Positions 24,300 through 38,098 of a stretch of DNA of 64,000 nt are shown in pieces. The number at the start of each line of letters is the position of its first letter. Position 1 is the stretch's first letter. The position numbers and the translations under genes were made by a program. The notes beneath the pieces were generated by a model. The model worked only from the letters and a program-made list of their open reading frames with translations, made no database searches and was not told the DNA's origin. The stretch is from Aporrectodea caliginosa (lineage: Eukaryota; Annelida; Clitellata; Crassiclitellata; Lumbricidae), in assembly GCA_020284085.1 (NCBI GenBank), contig JACEVL010001855.1, forward strand, positions 828,001 through 892,000, in the 5' to 3' direction.

Positions 24300-27200
24300 C
24301 TGTAATGACATGAACAAGAAAACTACAAGGCAAATGTATCAAATGATATTGAAAAACTCAGGATTAAAATGTCACTTGAAACTTTCAAATCAAAGCTCAA
24401 AATATTCGATTTTGATATCCTGCTCTATTATAGTGCATTTACAGCACCGTTTCTTTTACCTTTTTTAGAGGTGGTTTTACGGGTTCAAACCCCCTAAATA
24501 AATGTATTACTGTTATTAAAACACAAAATGTAGAAACATATGATCATTTCCAATGGAACCCCCTAAAAACTTACAACCCCTCCAAAAGTTTTTGCTAGCT
24601 ATGCCACTGCCTTTTTTGCACTATCAATATACCGGTACATGCATCGCATTACATACATAGCTTCTGTTACTTTGCCCTGATCCATTAAGTTTTAAAACTA
24701 TCCAGAGATTATGTAATGACATTTGGAACAGCTAATTCTTGTACAATTCTGGCAAAGGAACTGTTGTTGATGACAACATCAAAACACTGGATTAAAGTAA
24801 CCACCAGACATTGAAAAAGATAGTTTCCACAAAATCTCTATCTATTGATTCTATTCAGGCTATGCAACGTCCAGCAGTTTGATAGAAGCAAACTCCTCAT
24901 CTCACTGGGGCCCAGTGTTTTGCAAGGCAGCAGAAAATAATGGTAGGTTTGCATCACTCTGCTGGCTGTACTTGGATCATATTCTGGTTGCTTCAAATTC
25001 CAAAACACCTCTGGCCGAGTTAGAGGTTATAGATAGATACGAAGAAGCCCAGTGTCTGTCACTGTGAGAATATAAATAAAGCTGTGACCTAAGTGCAACG
25101 GAAACAGCATGGATCCATCAAGTAATTTTCCGTCAGTTTTATAAAGATCAGGTAGCCATTTATTGCAAAGATGCCATCATAAGTAAGGCAACTGCAGACA
25201 GGTCAATATGCATGGCATGTTGGGCGACTACCCAGCCCTAGTAACTGGAAAGTCCATGCAAACCATGGGACTTGAGGATTGATCCACAAGAATGCTCATG
25301 TATTGCACATGCTCACCATAAGGCAAAGGCGGATAGCAATTCATATAGCCTTATCATCCCAGTTCAGGTTATCTAACCAGTCAACTGCATATTGTGACGT
25401 GACTGCTTTAATGCATGGCTGGTGATAAGCACTGGTTTACGAGGAATCTCGATATTTTATGATTGCTTGTTCTAGAAATTTTATTGTCTATGTGCATTAT
25501 TGCACTCTTTGCACACCAAGGCTCTGGCAAAGCTTCAAATAGCATCAGTGTTGATATGCACATTTTGGTCAACATCAAGTCAGTCTTCGGGTGATCGATA
25601 GTGTAGTGGTAAGCATGCTGGATTGTCAATCAAGGGATCGGGAGTTCAAATCTCCACAAGGGCAGATATTTGTGTCGAGATTTCTGCTTCATCTGTGCCC
25701 CCTAGCCAACTCAGCTATAATGAATACATTGACTGCACACTGTCGGTGGGAAGATGAGACAGTGAGAGAGAGGACTGGCCGCCCACTCATATGCTGAGGC
25801 TAAGAAAATGAAGTCAATAACACTTCATACCCATGGCTGCCTCCGGGCTAGCTTAAGGGACTGCTCTTCTATTCTTCAATGAGTCTTCAGCAGTTGGTAA
25901 TGCAAGACCATCCTGTGTTTGGCATGACTAAGTCATAAGCCTATCTGCACAAAATTGATCGTTCAGTGTCCTTCAGTCAGAAAGCTACAACTCTGACCAT
26001 CAATATTCTCAGAAGCTGAACATAATTTCTATCAACAGATTTCAGTAATTCCTGCAGTACTACTGGGCAAACAGTCTAAACAGAAACTATCATCGTGTGC
26101 CAATTAAATTTTTCAAACGTCCATCCCTCTCAAAAAGGCATATTTAAATAAACATGTGACATTTGTATGTTATTAATTTCTAGTCAACTGATCAATCAAT
26201 CAAAGCTGCTAATTAAAGCAACTGATTAACATATCAATCTATCACTCAGTTCTTCCACCAATACTGTCACTCACCCACCGTCATCTCCCTCAGCGCCCTC
26301 TACTTATTAGTTATCACCCCACAGGCTTTCCATTCCAAATTTAAGTCTCACCACTTCAACAATTCCTATGCTAATCCATCCGATCCTCCGCCTTCAAAGC
26401 TTTCTCGTCCTCAGCAAAATTCGCCTTAGTAGTCGCTTTTCCTCCTGTCTCTGGTCTCTGGCAACCGGACTTGGACTTCCTCTGGACAACCCCCTCTGAT
26501 ACAATGCGGCACTTGTGAATAAGCTGGTGACCTGCGCTTAGCTGTAGAGTTTATGATTACGTTTACTCGTTAATCCATCAATTACAGTAAGCTATGACAA
26601 TCACTTTTTATGTGATATCAAATGCATCAAATGTAAGTATTCAAAGTCAATTCGATTCTGAATACAGAACACATGTTCAACTTATGATTTTCAGGCTGCA
26701 CGAATACCACTGGCTTTAGATTTGCAATTAATTATCCCACTGAATTTCTAGGACAGATCGACATTCCAGCAAAGAATTAAATATCTCTATTCATCATATA
26801 AAAGTAAACTTGAACCAGAGGAGCTGTAAATTCCATTATTTTCACTGTTAATAATCAGCATTATCCGCCATTAGGACATAATTTTGGCATAACACAGATT
26901 GTAATTTTGATGCATTTTAAATTACTCCCAATGCCAAAAAAGAAGTGTATTTCTGGAGAACTTTCTTCTGTGTAGAACTGTTTATACCAGCACATGCAAT
27001 CTTATTCCAGTGTTCTGAATATTTATCAACTTTCAAGTCTCACCTCAGAATTTTATGTCACACTTTGGTCAAGTCTCACTGCCATCAATTTAGGAGGCAT
27101 TCTAGAGAATTGTTTAAAACTATTTACCGGGTATTATTTTTTGCTCTAGATACTTTAAGATTTAAATGAGCTCGGGAGAAATAACATTTCTGAGTTGGTT

Positions 27201-30200
27201 AAACCATGTAAAGTTACAGCAGGGAGAAAGTGCTGCAAAAGGTACAGCATTAAAGCACAAAATTTATTATTATTATTATATATTTATCAAGTGATACTAT
27301 CTAATGATAAAGCATCAATCAATGATGCTGAGCAATTGTGAGTGCTTACTCGAGGTCCCTACACAGCAAATGTCTCAGAGGAGGCTGAAACCTACACTAT
27401 ATCCACATTACAAGGCAAGCGCTGTAACCAATAATGACTACCACGTCCCACATAACTATGTATATGCAATATGCATGCATCATAAACAGTGTCCAGTTTG
27501 TTCATGGCTAATTTTAACCTTATAATTTTAACCTTGTATTGCATGAGTCACACACATAGCCAAAAGAGAAAAGTGTTTGTAATCAAGTAGAGACTCAGAC
27601 TGCTATGGTTAGGTAATCAGACAATTAATTCTCTAAAGGCTTTCTGTTTCACTTAAAATGAAGTTTCAATTGGACAATTTTCAATTTTCATCAATTTGAC
27701 AATAAACAGCAGAATTGACATTGCTTTTTTCGTTTACTTCAACAGTAATTCTGATGCATGTGAACATCTTACTACAATGTCAGGACCTGTAGGCCTACTA
27801 ACACAAAATGGTTCTCAGCAACATCTGCTGGACCATCAATTTTGAACCCACAATCATTTATCACAAATTTACCCAGTTGTACAGTGGTAACAAAAACTGC
27901 ACCTGATTCCAAAGCTTGGAGTTGGGATATGTGACCCGCCATAAGGTCTCAACCGGACTACTTTTTGTTTTGTAAATAGTCAATTACATACACATTTGGC
28001 ACTAGTTAGTGGTCATTAAAACTCAAGCCATTCTTAATCTGCTAAATTAGTTGACACTTTAACATCGCGCATGTACTAAAAAGTGAACAGGAAACCAATG
28101 CAGCTGTTCGTTAAAGCGTTAAACATAACTGTTAGTGCTCTTTCTGTTACACTGATTATGACACTATAAATATATTTAACATATATTCCAAACTGTCAGT
28201 TGTATATGTAACGTTCTTGAGGAATGCCTTGGAGGTATAACTTACCAGTTCCTGCTCTATTCCAGTAATGAATTCATTAATATCTTGAATAGTTAATGTC
28301 AACTTCTGTTGTGGACCATCTGCAAGGGGTGTATCTTTATCAGCTCTAATGTTATTAAATCTCCAGAGCTGACTGGCTTTCGGATGTGAATGATGTTCTT
28401 TTAATCCATCACTCTGATTTCCCGAGATGACAGGTAAGCAGAGATGACTGGTGATAGCCCGAAGCCTATCCATGGCTCCCGAAGCTGTATCAGCAGTGAA
28501 GTCCCATTTTTGTTTCGGCAACTGCTGTTCACAGAAAGCAACAGTTTTTGAAGGCATGGTATTAGACAGCATGTGGTAGCAGTCCGTCCAGTTTTCTCGT
28601 AGAGAAATTGGAAGATGTTCTGTACGTAGATCAAAGGAAGCACTTGTTTTGGAATGCTTTAGGATGCCAATCTTAGACCTGACGCCATCTTTTCGTGCGG
28701 CTGTCCCACGAGACTCGTCGTGAAAGCCATTGTCAAAGGATGCAGTCTCGTCACAACCTGTTTTTGAAATTGAATCACCAGGGATGATGCAGTCGTTTGT
28801 GTGCAGGTCATCTTTACTGCCTGCAAAAACAAAAGACAAGTCAGTCTGAATGCCGTCTGCTTGGTTTTCCTCAAGCATCGAATAACAATGAGCAACATGC
28901 ATCTGCTCTGTTTCAACAATAACAGAAGTCTGCTTATTTGTCATATTGGTCTCCTGTTTGTGACTGCAAAGCTATCCTAATGCGCTGTCTTCAAGAGTGT
29001 TTGCCTTACTAAGTGAATCACAGACGCCTTTCAAACTGCTGAAAGCATTCACAGACTGCTGAGAGCATTCGCAGACTGCAGACATGAAGACTCTGAGCAT
29101 GTCAGTAAGTCCTCTATGACCTCTGCAAACCCTACACCAATATTCTCCTCTACAGCACCACTCGAAAGTAAGAAACTGGTTTAGAACCAACAGATGTGCT
29201 ACATACATTTTCACTGCGCAATCCTCCGTTTCTACTCCCTGCCATGGACACAAAAAAAGCAACTGAAAATTTCCCAGCAGCAAAACAGTCAGTTTGCTTT
29301 TTTCAGCACAGATCCTCTTTAACGGTTCTGAAACTGGTTCACTGTGAACAGCTGTTTAACAGCTGCCTTCTTTCTGCTCTCTTCTTACTATTACAGTCTG
29401 AGGAATCTAAAAATACACAAAATCTGTCTGCTGTGGAGTTTTTTGTGGAGTAACATTTTCAGAAACTCTGGACAAATTTTCCATTGCAGGACAAGCAGCT
29501 ACCAATATCCAGTGGCGGCGCTACAGCACGTGAGCCAGAGCAATTGCCCTGGTAAAAAGTCTTTGCCCTGGTCGTTGCCCTGCTACAAGGCTGCCAGAAT
29601 TTGTACCTTGCCGAGAATTTAAATCGCCCCTGCACTAGTTACTTGTATGACTGCCCTGGTTACAAAAAACGTCTGGCACTGCCTATGCCAATATCTGCTC
29701 ACAAAAAATTTTTCATATAAGCATATAAGCTCTACATACGCCAATTGCGTCAGGAATAGAAATACTTAATTAAAAGCGTCTCTGGAGAAGCAGTGGAATG
29801 CAGTACTCCCCTAGTTCTATGATTCATCCACTCCGCTCTAGTCACTTCCCACCACAGCTAGTGTTATCCCTTACGGATTTCTGGATTGGCTCAACAGGAC
29901 GGTGTATTTAGTGAGGCTCTGTCCAATCCGGACTGCGCTCTGCATATATATAAAATGATCAATAGCAATCACGAGAACTCTGTTTGCAATAACTAAACAA
30001 TTTATGGTGATTACTGCAGAATACACACATTCTGTTTCAAGGCCTTTCTAAGGTCATCTCCACCAGACCATTGCACATAAAAGAATCAGTTTTTACGGAT
30101 GGATGCATCTTCCACATCACTGCATATGACAAGCACGCTCGTTTGCTGCATTTGCTATGGCTAACTGTTACACCACTGCAGCTGCTTATTGAGCCAGACA

Positions 30201-31061
30201 ATCACCATAAATTTGCTGGATAGTGATTTTGGCTCAAATGAATCTACATCCCTGGAAGCAGACTGTTTCTCTTTACTTTCATACTTAATCGTACATGTCT
30301 CTAAATTGATCAAATTAGACTTCTAAATGTATTTATGCCTAAAATTAATCATTTACCAAATACATATCTCTGACAAATTAATTAAACATCCACAATTATT
30401 TGTCTAATTATGCAAACATACTAAGTATCCTATTCGATGAAGCTTATGTAGTCTAAGTTACAAGAGCACCTGTCTTGCTAATTATGGAAAGTGCAAAAAT
30501 ACTTCCTCGTTGTATCCTGTAACTTTTTCAGCCTAAGTAAGCCTAATTGATCTCACTCTGTGTTACTCAGGCTGCCCTCTACCTCCTGCCATCTCTCCCT
30601 AGAGTTCTTTGTTTCTGTTTCTAACTTCCAAGTACCCTATGCCTCATCTCCCTTTACAGCACCACTTCCCTGCCTTTGTTTTATGTCTCTGCCTATATCT
30701 GTCCACCTGTGTCTGTGTTTGCCTGTATCTGTCTGCCTGTGTCTTTCTCTGCCTGTATCTGTCTGCCTGTGTCTGTCTTTGCCTGTATCTGTCTGCCTGT
30801 GTCTGTCTCTGCCTGTATCTGTCTGCCTGTGTCTCTCTCTGCCTGTATCTCTTTCCTGTGTCGGTGTGTCTGTATCTCTCTGCCTGTGTCTCTCTCTGCC
30901 TGTATCTCTCTACATGTGTCTGTTAAGCTGGTTGGCTGTCTGCATAAAAACTGACAATCTGGCTTACCAACATTAGTTACTCTGCTGATTGACTCACTCA
31001 GTGGCTACAATTGCTGCTATGTTTCCGCTCTCTCTCTTTTTCTCTTTCTCTCTGCTCTCTT

Positions 31062-31122
<61 letters not shown>

Positions 31123-34100
31123 TGTGTCTGTTAAGCTGGTCTCTCTCTCTGCCTCCTTTCTTTATCTCTCTCTTTCTCTCATTACCTCTCTTCCTTTCTC
31201 TCAGGGGATGGCCCTGTTCTCTCTCTATCTCTCTGTCTCTCTTCTTTTTATCCATTTAGTTTAACTTGCGGGAATCTTGATTACTTGATTGATTGCTTGA
31301 ATGCTTGAGCCACAGGCTAAAAAGTCAAATCTTGCGACGACTAGTTCGATCACTTACAATCATTCAATCGTCCCTGAAACTTGGCAGATAGACTCGCCCT
31401 CGCACACACTTCATTCTATCAAAATTTCAGCTCCCCAAAAAGGCTAGCTTATAGAATCGGGGACTAAACTTTTCGAATCGGGGAATCCCCTTTTCCGATA
31501 CGGAGCGTTGTGATTGGCCAGCGTTGTGATTGGCTGCAACAATAATGGGCGCGCTGCCTCGTTAACGCGTGCTATGTTGTAAAATGAACGCGGACTATTT
31601 TCAGAGTACACGTTATAGGATACTAGATGGATATAGTAAAAAACTTTGTTTTTACGGGCTGTATTTTATTTCTCTTTAGATCTGTTCAGTCTCTGTCTCT
31701 CTCTTCTCTTTTTTCTACCTACACGTCTGTATCCTCTGCCTCTTGTTTCCTTCCGTCATTCTCCTCATTATTATCATTATGCATTTATTAAGTATCACTT
31801 AATCAATCAACTGAAGATGCTCAGCAATTGTGAGTGAAGGACTGTACACAGTAACCATCTCAGGGTAGATACTCTCCTCCGCAATACATGCCGAGTGCCC
31901 TAAGCAATCAGCTACCACGTCTCCTTACGTCATCATCCCTCTCCGAAAACCCTTCATTTGCACTAGGGACTTCTGTCATTCGAACCACTCAGAACAGCCT
32001 CAACGCTAATCAGGTCAAAACTGGACACAGTGGGTCAGCCAGACGAAAGCCAACAACAGATCCAGGCATAAGCCAACACTAAGCCAACACTAACAATCAA
32101 CCAACATCAACAATGCAGCCAGAATGCCGATGGCAGAGGTCCAGGTCATCGGGTCGTCTCATCGACAGACCCTGTAACTGCTTATTCGTGTACAGGACGT
32201 GAGAAATTGCTCAACATGCCGATAAAAAACTGGCCCCAGTTACACATCTGACCAAATCTATGTCCTCAACAATTCCGCCATCACTGACAGTCGGAGAATC
32301 AGTTCTTGACGTCCCTTTGACGAGCCCTACAGAAACTAATGAGTTACAATTACGATTAATGTTGCATTACGTTTGAAATCGTTTGAACCAGCACTGAAGC
32401 GATAAGTAGGTTGCTGCTGTTGTAGCCGTAGGTCAGTCGAAAAAGAAATTTAAATGCCAAAAACAAACCTTTGAGGTTGGAATAAGTACTGCACTTATAA
32501 ACGTCCAGTAACCTCAGGGCTAATCACCATCATATCACACCTGAAACCTCACCCAATCAAGATCACCGAGAAGACAATTTATAAATAATACACACCTCTA
32601 ATAGGCGTTATGCATTCTTGTCTTATCTTAAAATCCAACCGAAGCAAAAGCATGTAACAGCATGTCAGCATCCAAACTATACCTAAGATCACATAAATGA
32701 AGCCAAACAAACTAGAATATTTCACAAAAGGGTGCTTATCACACAGGTGGCCTAACAAGCTGTGTCTGTCATCATCTGTACCCACTTTTACCTCAGCAGC
32801 TATAGCTTACCAGTTATAATCTGTGCTTGGTAACAAGCAGGTAGCATAGAGGCCTATCTCATTGGCAGCACAGTTTATGAGTCACAGCAGGGTGGTTGCA
32901 CAACGCACATTGCTGAAATCTAAACAGACGTTTTCTGCTGAAGGTCTGATGAAACTTAAAACACAACGCTCTGCCATCTGTCTTACTTCGCTATTCTGTC
33001 AAGTGACTAGTCTGAGCATCTATATCATCTTTTGCTCGGTCCAGAATCACAAGTGCAGACTCAGTTCTTAAACAAAAGCACAAGAATAACTGCTTCACTC
33101 ATGGTTATTGCCAAGTTATCTGCTTACATAGGTTTGCTGGTGTTTTGCCATGAACAAAAAACATAAATCTGTCTTTGTAGACTAGTGTTCCACTCAGGTA
33201 AAATTCCTGGATATGACAGCAGGCAACTGGCATAGTTTCCTGTCAGAGAAAAGTAGGCCTACATGAATTAATATTAATTAGTAGGCTAACTAACTACTAT
33301 GTGTTCAGTGCCTAATGCACAAGGCATCAACGGTTGGCTCACCAAACGTAAGCGTTAATCAGGCCAATATCAAAAAGATCAGTCCAATAACAGACAGTGG
33401 CAGCCTATGGTGGATAAACAAATAGCCTATGAGAAAAGGTAAGTTTTAAGCTGATAACCAAATTACATAGCATACTGAGCCAAATGAATAGCTACAGTGA
33501 AAGAGTTCCAAAGTCTAGATCTAAACTCGTTCACCAATTACAGATCTAGTCTGAGGAGCGATCAGAGAAAGACAATCGGACGACCTTTCTGAATAAATGA
33601 TAAATCTGGGAATTCAGGACTTACTTTAAATAAGGTGATTGGCCATGTCTGTTAAACTGTAAGCCCAAATTTGAAAGAGATTATGTACAGGGAATCAGGA
33701 ATGACTCTATATACTGTGGTTGGCCAGCGTTCAATGTTTAATAAGATGGCAGCCCCAATTTGAAACAAATCCTTTGCTGAACAGGAAGCCAGTGCAAAGA
33801 TTTAAGCAATATATGTTACTGGTACTATTCAGATTTATTAGATATGATATCCCAGTGACTGAATGCCCAACAGTGTAATTAACTGTTGTGGGGTATAATG
33901 TAAACCAAAGAGGACCAAGTAAGGAATTATGTGGAACACCTCATGTTAACAAAGTATACTAGAGGACTAATTACCATTTAAATCGATCTATCTATCTATT
34001 AAATGTACTGATTAAGTGCATGGACTAAGATGAGTACTAAACAAACTTAGGGCAGTACCAGAAACCGCAAACCAGTGCTGGAGATGATGCAAAAGAAGAA

Positions 34101-37100
34101 GATGGTTCACAGTACCAAAAGCAGGAGACAAGTAAAGAAAAACAGGAGCTGTCACCCTAACACTTAATCGCCCTTATCACCCTTATCAGCAGAGCACAAG
34201 ATGTGGTTCTGCAAGAAGAACTGAAGACTGATTGATTGAAACTTACCATATGTAGATTGAAATGGTAAGATTAGTAATTTGGAAGATAAGTGAGTTGGCA
34301 TTCATAACTACCGGCTCAAGAATTTTAGATATAAACTTCAACGTTGAGATGGATCTGTTATTAGACAGGCCACCAGGGTCGATGGAATGCTTCCTCCACA
34401 GAGGATGAACTATGACACAAGCAACTGAAGATAGGAAGGATTCCTCATGCAATGAGAAAACGATAATTCATGTAATGGTTGGACTCAGGACATCAAAGAA
34501 CTCTTTCAAAAGAGATTCAGGAATAGTTTCAAGAAGACAGGTTCTGATAGGTCACATAGGAGAGGAAAGGATAATTTTTCAAACCAGTGGTAAGTAGTTG
34601 ATGATAACAGATAACCAATAAGTGAGTTGGCATAGGATGCATAACTATCAGCTCAAGAATTTTAGGTGGTGCAGCATTTAGACAAGGAATTTGTCCAGTG
34701 CATATGAACTGACCATCTTAAACCTTATACCAGAAGTTTTGTCTGCAAAAAGGACAACAATATACTTGCATGCTCATCGGTAACCAACCACACAGTGGAG
34801 TACAAATATAACTTCTGTCAATGTATTTATTTATTTAGTGTGAACTACAAAGTTTTACAAGGAAGAACTTTCCACGATGAAATTACCATAGTTAAAAATG
34901 CAGATTTGGTTGATGATACAAGTTTCCTGCACAACTTACACTGTTGTTTAAACCTACTGGGTAGCTATAGTGTGATTCGAAGGAAGCTGAGTAGGCCCCT
35001 ATGCTGCCAACAATGCTCCAACTGCCTGCCTGGCTTCAGAACGGCAGAGTTGAATCAAGGCTGTGGAATGCACTCTAATACTCTCTTAGGTCTAAAATAA
35101 TTTGTCTGTCAAGGAGCTGACTTGAAGTAGATTGGAACTGCAGATCCAATACATTGGCTGTGTGGGCAGAAGATAATTATAACAATATGCCAATATATCA
35201 TTCTTCAATTTATCACAAACATTATTTTTATGCCAAGGGTTAAATTTAATAATTTTAATAATTTTTTAATTTGGAGGTGGTTTAAACGGTAAGTCAAGTT
35301 TAGAAAAGATTGCAGTATGATCCAAAAGATAAGACTCCACAGAAGTACGAGAATGAAGCAATTGCATATCAGATGCCTAAATATCAGCATCTTATGCTCA
35401 TCGTAATCATAATTTCCAAACTTCTAAAGTGCCACTCAAAAGCCAGGTGAAAGAGAACCAACTTCTTCACGAGCACTGAGCTTATTCACGAGCACTGTCA
35501 ATATTATATTCATATATTCATATATCATATTATTTTCATTGCACTGGCTTCCCACTGAGCAAAGAATGCATTTAAAAACCTGCCTTAGAGTTCACAAAGT
35601 ACTATGTTGTAACCAACCGACCTATCCCTATACCATGCTCACCCCTCACACAAAAAGATATTAAGCACTCAATCAGCGGATGCTGTGACTCTTGACGTGC
35701 TCCGAACCAGAACAGTGTTCAGCTCTGGGCATTTTCCATCCACCGGTTGTAAAGCCTTTTCGGTTGTAAAGCCTTTTCGCAGCCAAATTCCATTCATTCT
35801 GTCAAAGTCTTTGATGTCATTCAGGTCAATGCTTAAGACTCATCTCTTTCACTGGCATCCTGTTGACAGTGAGGCACCCTTGTAACGGCATGGTCGTGTT
35901 ATGACACCAAATAAATTGTCATTATTATTATTATTATTATAAATATTATACCCACCATAGCCTGCTTATGGTTTCCCTGATCTATTGGATCTTGGCCTGG
36001 CTTCTCCAGTAGATTCTGATTTTTGTCTGCAGCTTTACGATTTTACATTTTTTTTTTTTTTTTTTTTTTGAGTTCTAGCAAATCAAATCAAATCATTTTA
36101 TTTTGTAACCAAATCAAACAATCACTTTACAATTTCAGAGTTGCAAAGTACACAAACGATAGGAGATGGCCACAAGGAAGGGCCCTGAAGGGATCATTAA
36201 TCCCACTAAGTAGGGCCACCTAAGTACAAGTTAAACAAAAAGATGCAACGGCCTAGAAATGCTTACTAAGTACGACAGTAGGTAGTTTCTATTACTTGAT
36301 AGAATCTTAACCAAAATTAGGTAAAATCAGAATCTTAACTAAATTAGGAAAACTAAAAATAAATGAATCATTGCAGAAGAACACATGCATGGGAGGTAAG
36401 TATTATGCACAGACATTAGGATTCATTCAGAAACATTATTATTAACACCAATCAAATACATGCGTAGCTTTTTTTTAAACAATACTAATGAAGGAGATTG
36501 CCTAATTCCTTGTGGAATGTTATTCCAGATTGAAGGTCCAGTAGCACTAACTGAGAACAGACGGGAGTTAGTGCGAGCAAAGATGTTTCTATATTTACTA
36601 GAGTTTCTTGTAGAATGGGAATGTATTTCTGAAGCAAGACTAAAAAGCCCTTATAAACAGCAGGAAGCAGCCATGGTCATAGCGGTACATGAATTCACCA
36701 GTTTGATAAAGCTTGATTTGTTCGAATTTTAGTATGTTAAGCTTGTGGAATAGTGGGTCAGTGTGTGATCCATATGCAGCACCAGCCACTATGCGAACAC
36801 GTCGACTGATGTCTTGAACATTAGGATAATGGCACTTTAGAAGTCACTTGATTAGATTATTAGTGGCACTATATAAATGACCTTAATAAATATATAAACG
36901 TAGGCATCTTAAGTTACCCTGCCCAAGGACTGGATAACATCTGACCTATGGCAAACATTTTATTCCTTGTCCTTGCCAATACAGGAGTCAATGCTTTTTC
37001 GTCTCAGTCTCCTGTCTTCCACAGTCACAAAAAAGCAAACAGGCTCTCCCAACAAATTATACAGCTTGACAAGTGATTTCAATTTCAGATGACAGTCAAA

Positions 37101-38098
37101 TTCGTACCCAACTCGCGTTAAGTTTGTGCACTAGCAATTTACAGCTGAACATTATGGAGACATAAAAGGATTTGAACGAAAAATACTTTACCTTCATTTC
37201 CTTCTTCAGTAAAGTAGCCAAGATCCAGATGACTCTTCTCGTCTTTCTGTTTGAAATTGTCACTTGCAACAGAAGTACTTAAGTTGTTTCCACTAAGTTT
37301 CCTGATTTCTTCATTTGTGGCGTGAGATATTCCATTCAAAGAAGATTCAGCAATCCCTTCACTTAGGCCTAATTCAGTCTTCGAGATTTCAAGTTCTTTT
37401 TGCATGGCACTATTTTCCGCAATTACTGGAATGCCCCTTGGAAAAGCAAACAAGTCAGTACTAACAGTATTTGTTCCACCACAATTCTCTTTTGAATGTG
37501 TTGATACTTTATCTTGTGAAATTGACAGTCCATGCTTCCGGAAAGATCGGGAAGCCGCTGGGAAGAGGACGCTGTCCGATAGTAAAGCTAAACCATCTAG
37601 GGAGAGTTCCTGTCTGTTGCGTGGTAGTCCATTAATCAAAATATCTCCCCACGGATGCTCATCAGTTACTGGGATGTGGCCATCAGTTTCACACTGATGG
37701 TCATGGCCGTTCATTGAAGGTGTCTCAGTTTGGTCCATTGTTTCATTGTTAAAAGCACAATTCTGACTTTGAGTGTGACCTAAACTTTTATTACATTTCT
37801 TTTCACTTTCAGCAGATAAGTTGCAATCGTTTATTTCAAAAGGATCAAAATGAGTTGTCCCTTCCAAAGCCTGAACTGTCTCTTCACCATCGGAAACAGG
37901 TATAGACTCATGTATGGTATGCTCCAGTGAATGTTCCCCCACAATGCTTCCAGATGATGACTTGTCCTCCTCAGAATGTTCACTCTCAGAGTAGCTGCCG
38001 GTCCAGAGCAAGCTGTCTGCCTCATTTACTACTGTGAAAGTCACTGTCAAGGGTACTTCCAGACATACAACACATGTAGGCCTTAGACTCCTATCCAT
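24018..38098 (-). CDS. unrecognised three-exon protein, 587 aa
   Basis: Exons 38098-37192, 28820-28246 and 24299-24018 join in phase (1764 nt). Each junction has good splice signals: donors GTAAAG and GTAAGT, acceptors TTTTTGCAG and CATTACAG. I do not recognise the product. Residues 1-302 are acidic and rich in Ser, Thr, Asn and Glu, with a short hydrophobic, Cys-containing start (CVVCLEVPLTVTFTVV). Residues 303-494 are again low in structure but end in a helical stretch (TIQDINEFITGIEQEL). Residues 495-587 are a compact helical, charged tail (KKSDEMIASQLLALYTEV, then basic RRRFSIF). That composition fits a disordered scaffold or regulator with one conserved C-terminal helical module. It is transcribed in the same direction as EFHC1, about 4.9 kb upstream of it. 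A single gene is inferred from phase; a further short exon or alternative splicing cannot be excluded. Confidence 0.72.
25580..25877 (+). repeat. tRNA-derived SINE, family A
   Basis: GATCGATAGTGTAGTGGTAA head, GGGAGTTCAAATCTCC B-box, and a tail with GCTTAAGGGACTGCTCTTC. Intron of the unrecognised gene. Confidence 0.8.
27260..27475 (-). repeat. SINE, family D
   Basis: ATATATTTATCAAGTGATAC to AAGCGCTGTAACCAATAATG and CCACGTCCCA. Shows how the head region reads when not interrupted. Confidence 0.7.
28246..28820 (-). CDS. unrecognised gene, coding exon 2
   Basis: Acceptor pyrimidine tract TTTGTTTTTGCAG, then GSKDDLHTNDC. It ends GIEQEL at a GTAAGT donor, phase 0. The open frame continues upstream past the acceptor to 28944, but the splice signal and matching phase favour this boundary. 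Confidence 0.75.
29510..29687. mobile_element. hAT-type miniature element, 178 bp
   Basis: Starts CAGTGGCGGCGCTAC; exact 8-bp duplication CCAATATC (29502-29509 and 29688-29695). Interior TTGCCCTGGT repeats. The right tip (GGCACTGCCTATG) is slightly decayed. Confidence 0.75.
30688..30915 (+). repeat. ~30-bp minisatellite
   Basis: About eight units of TGCCTGTATCTGTCTGCCTG plus TGTCTNTCTC. The period is a multiple of three, giving spurious Cys-rich open frames. Confidence 0.93.
31028..31120 (+). repeat. (CT)n microsatellite
   Basis: Long CT dinucleotide run with a few TTT interruptions. Confidence 0.97.
31770..31935 (-). repeat. SINE, family D
   Basis: GCATTTATTAAGTATCACTT to GCCGAGTGCCCTAAGCAATC; partial, in the first intron of the unrecognised gene. 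Confidence 0.65.
32090..35540. other. intronic sequence, no gene seen
   Basis: First intron of the unrecognised gene. 33480-34250 has retroelement-like phrases (AGAGTTCCAAAGTCTAG, GGAACACCTCATG) but no frame long enough to class. Otherwise featureless AT-rich DNA. Confidence 0.4.
35545..35945 (+). mobile_element. CR1/L2-like RT 3' fragment
   Basis: TTGCACTGGCTTCCCACTGA reads LHWLPTEQRM, the motif that opens the CR1/L2 tail; several stops follow; ends in a (TTA)n tract. Dead copy. Confidence 0.6.
36072..36900 (-). mobile_element. retroelement 3' end, minus strand
   Basis: Starts after a poly-T run (36046-36070) with AATCATTTTATTTTGTAACC, includes GGAATGTTATTCCAGATTG at about 36512. Typical layout of a 3' end with internal decay; family not certain. 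Confidence 0.4.
37192..38098 (-). CDS. unrecognised gene, coding exon 1
   Basis: 302 codons plus one base, ATG context ataATGG (A at -3, G at +4), ending FTEEGNE with donor GTAAAG. Long open frame rich in Ser and Glu, for example SESEHSEEDKSSSGS. No SINE or transposon similarity is seen. Confidence 0.78.

Noticed and set aside
30560..30976. 138-codon Cys/Leu/Ser-rich frame and its overlapping partners
   Set aside because: Product of a 30-bp minisatellite open in three frames.
31011..31264. Ser/Leu-rich frames
   Set aside because: Translated (CT)n microsatellite.
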